Below are positions 1 through 7,292 of a stretch of 64,000 nt of DNA, piece by piece. Position numbers and translations under genes: made by a program. Location of the stretch: the NCBI RefSeq assembly GCF_036192275.1, contig NZ_CP108088.1:5209501-5273500 (forward strand), read 5' to 3'. Position 1 is the first letter of the stretch; each line of letters opens with the position of its first letter. The notes below the pieces were generated by a model. The model was given only the letters and a program-made list of their open reading frames with translations, was not told where the DNA came from and made no database searches. The stretch is from Streptomyces sp. NBC_00250 (GTDB taxonomy: Bacteria > Actinomycetota > Actinomycetes > Streptomycetales > Streptomycetaceae).

Positions 1-983
1 CCCGAGGGCGGGGCCTCGTGGGTGGACGGCGGACGCTGGGTGTCCGTGCCCTGAGGGTCGCGCGGAGCGCTGGGGCTGCCGCTGGGGCTCTCCGTGCCGA
101 TCGCGCCCTTCTCGGGGGTGCGGGGGAGCACGGACTGGAGTGGCTCGACCTCTTCGTCCATGGCGTCGAAGACGTGGGTGACCTCGCTGCCGACGTCCGC
201 CAGCTGGACGGGGAGTCGGTCGCGGAGGCCGTTCCAGGTGTCCCGGTGGGCCTGGGCGAAGGAGTTGAGCCGGGCCATCGGGGCGATCCCGCCGTCCCGC
301 TCGTACGCCTGGCGGAGCAGGCGGTGGCCCTCGGTGGCGTCGTGCTTCATCCCGCCCAGGACCCGGCGGATCTCGGTGAGGGACTCGTGGTCGAGGTCGC
401 CGGAGCGGCCGCGTTCCATGAGTCTGCGGGCCTCGCTGAGGCGGGTGGATGCCTGGTCCAGGTAGATGCCGCCGCGGTCCGCGTCGTCGTCCGCCATTCC
501 CAGCTTGATGTCTTCCATGCCTCGCTTGAGCCCGTAGAGCGAGTCACCGGGAAGCGCGTCGGAGCTGGCAGCCGCCACTCCGCCGAAGGCACCCGCCGCC
601 ACACCGACCGTGAGGCCGCCTGCGGCGAGGCCCTTCGTCCAGCGGGAGCGGGGTCGCAGTTTCCGCAGTGGGGATGCCCGGTGGGCTCCCTTGCCGCCGG
701 CGGTGCGCTGCTCGGGCACCGTGGGGCTCCCGGCCGCGCTCCCCTCCATGAGCATCGCTTCCATGGCGGCGACGAGCTGGGCTCGCTGCACCACCTTGAC
801 CTCGGGATCCAGCTGTGGCTTCGGCAGTTCGCCGAGGCCGTTCGCCAAGGCCAACAGCCGCCCCTGCTCGGCCGGTTCTGCCGGAGTCTCCGGCTGCTCG
901 GCCGCCGCGCCCTCGGACTCCCGGTCCTCCAGGGCCTGGGCGAAGGCGTTCGCCCGCCGGTGCGCCGATACGTTCGCGATCAC
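1..983 (-). CDS. rsbN: RsbN anti-sigma factor for sigma-BldN (3' end cut by window)
   Basis: Membrane-anchored anti-sigma factor that holds sigma-BldN inactive until development. The GTG start at 983 is supported by AGGAGG at 992-997 (8-nt spacing). The frame stays open for 327 codons to the window edge, so the C-terminus is missing. The cytoplasmic N-terminal part is about residues 1-115, one hydrophobic segment spans about 117-140, and a DUF5667-type segment follows (LPGDSLYGLKRGMEDIKLG, about 144-162), continuing into a charged Pro/Ser-rich tail. The gene directly follows bldN on the same strand. In Streptomyces RsbN is the known cognate anti-sigma of BldN and is itself a BldN target; a BldN-like promoter lies upstream (1114-1142). 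Identity rests on context plus architecture. Confidence 0.88.
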   Translation of the reverse strand, partial: MIANVSAHRRANAFAQALEDRESEGAAAEQPETPAEPAEQGRLLALANGLGELPKPQLDPEVKVVQRAQLVAAMEAMLMEGSAAGSPTVPEQRTAGGKGAHRASPLRKLRPRSRWTKGLAAGGLTVGVAAGAFGGVAAASSDALPGDSLYGLKRGMEDIKLGMADDDADRGGIYLDQASTRLSEARRLMERGRSGDLDHESLTEIRRVLGGMKHDATEGHRLLRQAYERDGGIAPMARLNSFAQAHRDTWNGLRDRLPVQLADVGSEVTHVFDAMDEEVEPLQSVLPRTPEKGAIGTESPSGSPSAPRDPQGTDTQRPPSTHEAPPS

Positions 984-1113
984 TGGCGGCACCTCCTCTC
1001 GTCATGACGGTCGACTCCCCGGGGTGTCCGGAAGGTTGCACACCTTGAGCGCATCCACACGAAAGAGTGAGTGGCTGCGGACATGGCGTGTCCACAGGGA
1101 GCCTGCATCCCGC

Positions 1114-1142
1114 ACAACGAGCGGCGCGGCACTTGGGTTACG
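1114..1142 (-). promoter_or_regulatory. Putative sigma-BldN-dependent promoter of rsbN
   Basis: On the minus strand CGTAAC (1137-1142) and CGTTGT (1114-1119) are separated by 17 nt. This resembles the sigma-BldN consensus as I remember it (CGTAAC, about 16 nt, CGTTGA). It lies about 130 nt before the rsbN GTG and downstream of the bldN stop. It fits the published view that BldN drives transcription of its own anti-sigma gene. The assignment is by eye. Confidence 0.6.
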
Positions 1143-1281
1143 CGCGAAAGATGATCGGACCAGTGCGTCATCGAGGCGTCACCGACTGTGAGTTGGGCGG
1201 GGGTCGTGGGGATGTGGGGGGAACGGCGTGTGTGGGGGCGCGGGCCGGTCCGCGGGGGCGTGTGTGGGGGGCGCGGACCGG

Positions 1282-2067
1282 TCAGCGGGCGTCGTCCGGG
1301 AGGAGGCGGGCCAGGGTGCGGACGGCCCGGTACTGGAGGGTCTTGATCGCCCCCTCGTTCTTCCCCATGACGCGGGCGGTCTCGGCGACCGAGAGGCCCT
1401 GGAGGAAGCGCAGGGTCACGCACTCCTGCTGCTGGGGATTGAGGCGGCGGACCGCGTCGAGGAGGGCGGCGTTGGAGAGGGACTCCAGGACGGAGTCCTC
1501 GGGGCTGCGCTCGACCTCGTTGGCGTCGAGCATCTCGCCCGTGGTCACTTCCAGGCGGAAGCGGCTGGACTTGAAGTGGTCGGCGACCAGGTTCCTGGCG
1601 ATGGTGACGAGCCAGGCGCCGAAGTCGCGGCCCTGCCAGGTGAAGGTGGAGATCCGGCGCAGGGCGCGCAGGAACGTCTCGCTCGTGAGGTCTTCCGCCG
1701 TCGCCTTCCCGCCGACGCGGTAGTAGATGTAGCGGTAGACGGTGTCGCTGTACTGGTCGTACAGGCGGCCGAAGGCTTCGGCCTCGCCGGCCTGGGCGCG
1801 CTCGACCAGGTCCATCATGCGGGCGCTGTCGCTGTCGGCGGTGGGGCGGCGCGGGGTGGTCGAGGTTGCGGAGCGGGCACCGCGTCTGCCCACGGCGGCG
1901 CTGCCGTCGGCCAGGGCATAGCAAGGGCTGGCGGGTGCCGGTGCGGCGAAGGCGAAGGCGGGGACGGGGCCGGCGTACGCGGTGGGGACGAAGCCGCGCA
2001 AGTGGTCGAGGACCGTTGCGCGCAGCGTAGCCAGGCCCGAGGTGTCAACCCCGACGTGTGGGTACAC
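1282..2067 (-). CDS. bldN: ECF RNA polymerase sigma factor BldN (pro-protein)
   Basis: Extracytoplasmic-function sigma factor required for aerial development (chaplin and rodlin genes in Streptomyces). 261 aa. The sigma-2 region is about 86-165 (QYSDTVYRYIYYRVGGKATAEDLTSETFLRAL) and sigma-4 about 200-255 (LNPQQQECVTLRFLQGLSVAETARVMGKNEGAIKTLQYRA). Residues 1-85 form an Ala/Pro-rich extension with no sigma homology. This matches the known pro-sigma-BldN, whose N-terminal extension of about 86 residues is removed to give the mature factor. The ATG at 2067 keeps this pro-sequence. rsbN lies 298 bp downstream on the same strand. Confidence 0.93.
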   Translation of the reverse strand: MYPHVGVDTSGLATLRATVLDHLRGFVPTAYAGPVPAFAFAAPAPASPCYALADGSAAVGRRGARSATSTTPRRPTADSDSARMMDLVERAQAGEAEAFGRLYDQYSDTVYRYIYYRVGGKATAEDLTSETFLRALRRISTFTWQGRDFGAWLVTIARNLVADHFKSSRFRLEVTTGEMLDANEVERSPEDSVLESLSNAALLDAVRRLNPQQQECVTLRFLQGLSVAETARVMGKNEGAIKTLQYRAVRTLARLLPDDAR

Positions 2068-2505
2068 GGGACTCCCAGAGGCAGAGCTTCCATCACGTGC
2101 AGTGCGGGACCGTTCACCCGTCGTAGCGACGTGAGGGGTCCTTTGTGCGTCTGAGGAGAATAACGCTTCGTACAGGCAGCGCTACACCCAGTTGCTCAAA
2201 TCACCGGTTCCGTCGGTTCTGTTACTGCTTGCAGTCGGATCAAGGTGCGGTTAGTGACCGATTGTTGATCGGATTGCTTCCGAGTGTGATCGCGCGGGCG
2301 ATGCGTTGTGCTCAAGTGCGGGACCGGTGAGTGATCGGGGCCGCTGCGGGGTAAGGAGCCCCGAATGCCTGGGAGTCGACCTGTGCGGTGGTGTTCGACC
2401 ACGGACGGGTGAGGGCGCCTGGTCCGGGGTTGTCGCAGACGATCGCAGCCGAAACGTATCGGCAGGTCCCCGGCGCGCCGGGGAGGAACGGAGTGGCGGC
2501 GGGCC
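2068..2505. promoter_or_regulatory. Long bldN upstream region with imperfect inverted repeat
   Basis: This 438-bp gap has no convincing gene and should carry the bldN promoter and operators, since bldN is a heavily regulated developmental gene. It is less GC-rich than its surroundings at 2195-2300. An imperfect inverted repeat pairs GCAGTCGGATCAA (2231-2243) with TTGATCGGATTGC (2265-2277), 11 of 13 positions matching, about 160-210 nt upstream of the bldN start. I could not assign it to a named regulator (BldD and AdpA are the usual candidates). Confidence 0.5.
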
Positions 2506-3465
2506 TCAGTGGCGGCGGCGGTGCAGGGCGACCGCGGCCGCCGTACCGCCGGCCAGGGCGCCCAGGCCCGCGGCGGCCGGGATGCCGACCTTCGCGGCCT
2601 TGCGGCCGGTCCGGTAGTCGCGCAGCCGCCAGTCCCGGGCCTTCGCGTGCTTGCGGAGCTTGGTGTCCGGGTTGATCGCGTACGGGTGCCCGACCAGCGA
2701 GAGCATCGGGATGTCGTTGTGCGAGTCGCTGTAGGCCGCACAGCGGTTCAGATCGAGGCCCTCCGCGGCGGCGAGAGCCCGTACGGCCTCCGCCTTCGCG
2801 GGTCCGTGCAGGGGCTCGCCGACCAGCTTGCCCGTGTAGACGCCGTCGACGGACTCGGCGACCGTGCCGAGGGCGCCGGTCAGGCCGAGCCTGCGGGCGA
2901 TGATCGTGGCCGTCTCGACCGGGGCGGCCGTGACCAGCCAGACCTTCTGGCCCGCGTCCAGGTGGGCCTGGGCGAGGTCGCGGGTGCCGGGCCAGATGCG
3001 GTCGGCCATGTACTCGTCGTAGATCTCCTCGCCGATCGACATCAGTTCGGAGACCCGGTGGCCCTTGACGATGGACAGGGCGCTGTCGCGGGCGTCCTGC
3101 ATGTGCTCGGGGTCCTCGACGCCGGCGATCCGGAACCAGGCCTGCGCCCATGCGAAGCGGGCGAGTTCGCGGCGCTGGAAGAACTTCCGCTTGTACAGGC
3201 CACGGCCGAAGTGGAAGATCGCGGCGCCCTGCATCACGGTGTTGTCGAGATCGAAGAACGCGGCCGCCCGTACGTCGCCGACGACCGGGAACTCGGGCTC
3301 GGGCGGTGTCTCGGCCTCCGCGGTCCCGGTGGCCGCCGCCTCCTCCCGCTCCCGTTCCAGCTGGAGCGAGGACTTGCGCGCTGCCTCGGCAGCGGCCTCG
3401 CCTGCGAGGACGCTGCGCGCGGTGGCGGAGCGCCTACGGGGGGTGAGCCATCCCAGAGCGGCCAT
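2506..3465 (-). CDS. HAD-IB family hydrolase (SerB-like phosphatase)
   Basis: Predicted Mg-dependent phosphatase of the HAD superfamily, substrate unknown. 319 aa from the ATG at 3465. Motif I is FFDLDNT (Asp72, Asp74), motif II is LVTAAP, and the metal-binding motif is AYSDSHNDIPML near the C-terminal half. The last about 25 residues (AAAGLGALAGGTAAAVAL followed by basic residues) look like a membrane anchor, and the first about 60 residues are charged and probably disordered. A GTG at 3528 could extend the protein by 21 residues. I prefer 3465 because TATGCT ends 6 nt upstream, a leaderless arrangement. It sits between bldN and the glutaredoxin-like gene. Confidence 0.82.
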   Translation of the reverse strand: MAALGWLTPRRRSATARSVLAGEAAAEAARKSSLQLEREREEAAATGTAEAETPPEPEFPVVGDVRAAAFFDLDNTVMQGAAIFHFGRGLYKRKFFQRRELARFAWAQAWFRIAGVEDPEHMQDARDSALSIVKGHRVSELMSIGEEIYDEYMADRIWPGTRDLAQAHLDAGQKVWLVTAAPVETATIIARRLGLTGALGTVAESVDGVYTGKLVGEPLHGPAKAEAVRALAAAEGLDLNRCAAYSDSHNDIPMLSLVGHPYAINPDTKLRKHAKARDWRLRDYRTGRKAAKVGIPAAAGLGALAGGTAAAVALHRRRH

Positions 3466-3605
3466 GCCGTGAGCATAGCCAGTCTGTTCGGTACTTCCCG
3501 ACTTGTGACGATGCCGGGGTGTGAACACTGTGGGGCTCCCCTGTTAATCGGGCGGTGTCATGTGCGCCCGGTCGTGGTGGGGGTCCGCGCGGCCGGCGGG
3601 ACAGA

Positions 3606-3887
3606 ATGGACGTCATGTTCGGACGGACGAAGAAGAAGACGGACGCCGGGTCGCGCACGGTGACGCTGATCGGCAAGTCGGGGTGTCATCTCTGTGACGA
3701 CGCCCGCGCGGTGATCGAGGCCGTGTGCGCGGAGACGGGGGCACGCTGGGAGGAGAAGGACATCACCCAGGACGAGGAGCTCCACCGGGCGTACTGGGAG
3801 CAGATTCCCGTCGTCCTGGTCGACGGGGAGCAGCACACCTTCTGGCGTGTCGACGCCGGGCGGCTCCGGCGCGAACTGGGTGCGTGA
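3606..3887 (+). CDS. Glutaredoxin-like protein
   Basis: Small thioredoxin-fold protein of 93 aa. The active-site motif is CHLC (Cys27 and Cys30) in LIGKSGCHLCDDA, with a cis-Pro region at QIPVVLVDGE, as in the DUF836/glutaredoxin-like family. Its partner is unknown; the neighbouring redox regulator rex suggests thiol or redox duty, which is inference. The start could be 3606 or 3615 (MFGRTKKK); neither has a strong ribosome site. It is divergent from the HAD gene and precedes rex on the same strand. Confidence 0.8.
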   Translation: MDVMFGRTKKKTDAGSRTVTLIGKSGCHLCDDARAVIEAVCAETGARWEEKDITQDEELHRAYWEQIPVVLVDGEQHTFWRVDAGRLRRELGA

Positions 3888-4064
3888 CCGAAAGACGGCT
3901 ACCATCGTGGACGTTTTGTTGGGCTTCGGGGGCGGCGTCGTGAGGAGAGTGTGCGGTTTTGCCCCCTTCGGGTTCTCAACGCGCTGACGCGCCGCGCGGT
4001 TCCACGACGATGCGAACCAGCCGCGTGACCCCGGTCACTTTGGCCGGACAAAACGGACACCATC

Positions 4065-4084
4065 TTTGTGCACGCGTTCACAAA
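4065..4084. promoter_or_regulatory. Rex operator upstream of rex-hemACD
   Basis: TTTGTGCACGCGTTCACAAA is an inverted repeat with a single mismatch. Its core matches the Streptomyces Rex operator TGTGAACGCGTTCACA at all but one position. It lies about 75 nt before the rex GTG. Rex is known to autoregulate rex-hemACD, binding this site when the NADH/NAD ratio is low. Confidence 0.9.
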
Positions 4085-4159
4085 GACATAGCCTGCATTC
4101 GACGGGGCGGTCTTGGGACATATGGCCGCCTGCAGCCCCGCTCATCCCGCAGGAGCACC

Positions 4160-4957
4160 GTGGCAACTGGCCGAACTCACCGACCGGCGACCCGTAGCCG
4201 AGGAATTCCCGAGGCCACCGTCGCCCGGCTTCCGCTGTATCTGCGCGCACTCACCGCGCTCTCGGAGCGCTCCGTACCCACGGTCTCCTCCGAGGAGCTC
4301 GCGGCCGCGGCGGGGGTCAACTCCGCGAAGCTGCGCAAGGACTTCAGCTACCTCGGCTCCTACGGCACCCGTGGTGTCGGCTACGACGTCGAGTACCTCG
4401 TCTACCAGATCTCCCGTGAGCTGGGGCTCACCCAGGACTGGCCGGTCGTCATCGTCGGTATCGGTAACCTCGGTGCCGCGCTCGCCGGCTACGGCGGCTT
4501 CGCCTCCCGTGGCTTCCGCGTCGCCGCGCTGATCGACGCCGACCCCGCGATGACCGGCAAGCCGGTCGCCGGGATCCCCGTCCAGCACAGCGACGACCTC
4601 GAGAAGATCATCGAGGAGGACGGCGTCTCCATCGGCGTCATCGCGACCCCGGCCGGTGTCGCCCAGCAGGTCTGCGACCGGCTCGTGGCCGCCGGAGTCA
4701 CCTCCATCCTGAACTTCGCCCCGACCGTGCTCTCCGTGCCCGACGGCGTGGACGTGCGCAAGGTCGACCTCTCCATCGAGCTGCAGATCCTCGCCTTCCA
4801 CGAGCAGCGCAAGGCCGGCGAGGAGTCGAACGCCGAGGCCGACGCGGGCGCCGAGGCGGAGACCGCCGCGGCCGTCGCGCCGCCGGCCCCCCGTGGCGCC
4901 ACGGGCGGCAACCGCAAGGGACCCGACGGGGACGTCCCCGCCGTGATGCCGGCATGA
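4160..4957 (+). CDS. rex: Redox-sensing transcriptional repressor Rex
   Basis: Cytoplasmic repressor that senses the NADH/NAD+ ratio and controls respiratory genes. 265 aa. A winged-helix DNA-binding part is about 20-85 (SSEELAAAAGVNSAKLRKDFSYLGSYGTRGVGYDV), followed by a Rossmann NAD(H)-binding fold with GIGNLG at 100-105 and ALIDAD at 123-128. The C-terminal tail is Ala/Glu-rich and low in complexity. The GTG start at 4160 is preceded by AGGAG (4151-4155); the longer open frame upstream covers the operator and is not credible as protein. The stop overlaps the hemA start (ATGA), so it is the first gene of the hemACD operon. Confidence 0.95.
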   Translation: MATGRTHRPATRSRGIPEATVARLPLYLRALTALSERSVPTVSSEELAAAAGVNSAKLRKDFSYLGSYGTRGVGYDVEYLVYQISRELGLTQDWPVVIVGIGNLGAALAGYGGFASRGFRVAALIDADPAMTGKPVAGIPVQHSDDLEKIIEEDGVSIGVIATPAGVAQQVCDRLVAAGVTSILNFAPTVLSVPDGVDVRKVDLSIELQILAFHEQRKAGEESNAEADAGAEAETAAAVAPPAPRGATGGNRKGPDGDVPAVMPA

Positions 4958-6309
4958 GCCTCCTCGTCGTCGGCCTCAGCCACCGCAGCGCCCCTGTCTC
5001 CATCCTGGAGCGGGCAGCACTCGCGGCGGACACCCAGGCCAAGCTCCTCCAGGACACCCTCGCCGCCGAACCGGCCGCCGAGGGCACCGTCCTGGCCACC
5101 TGCAACCGCATCGAGCTCTACGCCGACGTGGACAAGTTCCACGCCGGTGTCGCCGAGCTGTCCACGCTGCTCGCGCAGCACAGCGGCGTCGGCCTGGACG
5201 AGCTCACCCCTTATCTCTACGTGCACTACGAGGACCGGGCCGTCCACCACCTCTTCTCGGTGGCCTGCGGGCTGGACTCCATGGTCGTCGGCGAGGGCCA
5301 GATCCTCGGCCAGATCAAGGACGCCCTCGCCCTCGGCCAGGAGCTGCACACCGCCGGCCGCCTCCTCAACGACCTGTTCCAGCAGGCCCTGAGGGTCGGC
5401 AAGCGCGCCCACAGCGAGACCGGGATCGACCGGGCCGGGCAGTCGCTCGTCACCTTCGGTCTTGAGCAGCTGGCCGACGGCACCGACGTCGACACCTGGG
5501 CCAAGGGCAAGAAGGCACTCGTCATCGGGGCCGGCTCGATGTCCTCGCTCGCCGCCGCCACGCTCGCGCGTTCCGGCGTCTCCGAGATCGTCATCGCCAA
5601 CCGCACCCTCGCCCGCGCCGAGCGGCTCGCACAGATCCTGAGCGAGCCCGGTGGCACGGGTGTGACCGCCCACGCGGTCGATATGGTTGCCGTCGGCGAC
5701 GAACTGACACGTGCCGACGTCGTCGTCTCCTGCACCGGCGCCACCGGCCTCGTCCTCACCGGGGCCGACATCGAGACCGCCGTACAGGGCCGCCGCACCC
5801 CGCTCGCCCTGCTCGACCTCGCCATGCCCCGCGACATCGACGCCGCCGCCCACCGCATCCCCGGTGTCCGGCTCGTCGACATCGAGTCGCTCGCCGAGGC
5901 CTCCGCCGACGCGCCCATGGCCGCCGACGTCGACCAGGTGCGCGGCATCGTCTCCGACGAGGTCGCCGCCTTCGGCGCCGCCCAGCGCGCCGCCCACATC
6001 ACCCCCACCGTCGTCGCCCTGCGCACCATGGCCGCCGACGTGGTGGCCGGCGAGGTCGCCCGGCTCGAGGGCCGGCTGCCCGGCCTCGACGACAAGCAGC
6101 GCGCCGAGATCACCCAGACCGTGCGCCGCGTGGTCGACAAGCTCCTGCACGCGCCGACCGTGCGGGTCAAGCAGCTGGCGAGCGAGCCCGGCGGCGCCGG
6201 GTACGCGGACGCGCTGCGGACACTCTTCGACCTCGACCCGGAGACGGTGGCTTCTGTCAGCCGGGCCGACCTGAATGACGCCGACGTCAAGAACCGAGGG
6301 CGAGTATGA
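4954..6309 (+). CDS. hemA: Glutamyl-tRNA reductase
   Basis: NADPH-dependent reduction of glutamyl-tRNA(Glu) to glutamate-1-semialdehyde, the first committed step of C5-pathway tetrapyrrole synthesis. 451 aa, normal for the family. The catalytic Cys50 is in LATCNRIELYA. The signature DSMVVGEGQILGQIK follows, then an NADPH-binding Rossmann part (VIGAGSMSSLAAATLARSG) and a helical dimerisation region (AALRTMAADVVAGEVARLEGRL). The start overlaps the rex stop by ATGA and the end overlaps hemC by ATGA, so translation is probably coupled. The product feeds HemL, encoded at 34.0 kb in this window. Confidence 0.96.
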   Translation: MSLLVVGLSHRSAPVSILERAALAADTQAKLLQDTLAAEPAAEGTVLATCNRIELYADVDKFHAGVAELSTLLAQHSGVGLDELTPYLYVHYEDRAVHHLFSVACGLDSMVVGEGQILGQIKDALALGQELHTAGRLLNDLFQQALRVGKRAHSETGIDRAGQSLVTFGLEQLADGTDVDTWAKGKKALVIGAGSMSSLAAATLARSGVSEIVIANRTLARAERLAQILSEPGGTGVTAHAVDMVAVGDELTRADVVVSCTGATGLVLTGADIETAVQGRRTPLALLDLAMPRDIDAAAHRIPGVRLVDIESLAEASADAPMAADVDQVRGIVSDEVAAFGAAQRAAHITPTVVALRTMAADVVAGEVARLEGRLPGLDDKQRAEITQTVRRVVDKLLHAPTVRVKQLASEPGGAGYADALRTLFDLDPETVASVSRADLNDADVKNRGRV

Positions 6310-7292
6310 CCGACAGGGCACTGAGGCTCGGGACCAGGCGCAGCAAGCTCGCCATGGCCCAGTCCGGGCACGTGGCCGACGCCGTCCGGCAGCTGACCGG
6401 CCGGCCCGTCGAGCTCGTGGAGATCACGACGTACGGGGACACCTCCCGGGAGCACCTCGCGCAGATCGGCGGCACCGGCGTCTTCGTCGCCGCGCTGCGG
6501 GACGCGCTGCTCGCCGACGAGGTGGACTTCGCCGTCCATTCCCTGAAGGACCTGCCGACCGCGCAGCACCCCGACCTGGTGCTGGCCGCGATCCCGGAGC
6601 GCGAGGACCCGCGCGACGTGTTGATCGCCCGCGACGGCCTGACGCTGAACCGGCTGCCCCAGGGCGCTCGGATCGGCACCGGTTCGCCGCGACGCATGGC
6701 CCAGCTCCACGCGTACGCGCGCAATCACGGCCTGGAGATCACCTGCGTCCCGATCCGGGGCAACATCGACACCCGGGTCGGCTACGTACGCAGCGGAGAA
6801 CTGGACGCGGTGGTTCTCGCCGCGGCAGGCCTCAACCGCATCGGCGGGACGGCGGAGCTCACCGGCTCCCTGTCGCTCGACCACCTGTCGGTCGACTCCG
6901 TCCTGCCCGCCCCCGGCCAGGGGGCCCTGGCGATCGAGTGCCTGGCGTCCAACGCCGCACTCGTCGCCACGCTCGCCGAGCTCGACGACCCGCTCACCCG
7001 GGCCGCCGTGACCGCCGAGCGATCCCTGCTCGCCGCCCTGGAGGCCGGCTGCTCCGCACCTGTGGGTGCGCTGGCCGACCTGCTGGCCGACGACCCCGGT
7101 CACGGGCAGGTTGTCACCGAAATGCGCCTGCGCGGCGTCGTCGGCACCACCGACGGCTCGACGCTGGTGCAGCTGTCCACCACCGGACCCGTACCCACCT
7201 CGCACGACGAGGCCATGGCGCTCGGACGCGAACTCGCGGACGAGATGCTCGCCAAGGGTGCGGCCGGTCTTATGGGGGAGCGAGCACTTTGA
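6306..7292 (+). CDS. hemC: Hydroxymethylbilane synthase (porphobilinogen deaminase)
   Basis: Polymerises four porphobilinogen units into hydroxymethylbilane using a covalently bound dipyrromethane cofactor. 328 aa. Visible motifs are LGTRRSKLAMAQ near the N-terminus, VHSLKDLPT (about 77-85), GTGSPRRMAQL and LEAGCSAPVGALA, in which Cys249 should carry the cofactor. ATGA overlap with hemA upstream and TTGA overlap with the next gene downstream place it inside the rex-hemACD operon. Confidence 0.96.
   Translation: MTDRALRLGTRRSKLAMAQSGHVADAVRQLTGRPVELVEITTYGDTSREHLAQIGGTGVFVAALRDALLADEVDFAVHSLKDLPTAQHPDLVLAAIPEREDPRDVLIARDGLTLNRLPQGARIGTGSPRRMAQLHAYARNHGLEITCVPIRGNIDTRVGYVRSGELDAVVLAAAGLNRIGGTAELTGSLSLDHLSVDSVLPAPGQGALAIECLASNAALVATLAELDDPLTRAAVTAERSLLAALEAGCSAPVGALADLLADDPGHGQVVTEMRLRGVVGTTDGSTLVQLSTTGPVPTSHDEAMALGRELADEMLAKGAAGLMGERAL

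Noticed and set aside
3959..4159. Longer Rex start
   Set aside because: It would translate the Rex operator and a non-conserved stretch; the GTG at 4160 has a ribosome site.
4489..6321. Long minus-strand frame opposite rex and hemA
   Set aside because: It mirrors the third-position GC bias of the real plus-strand genes and has no recognisable domain.
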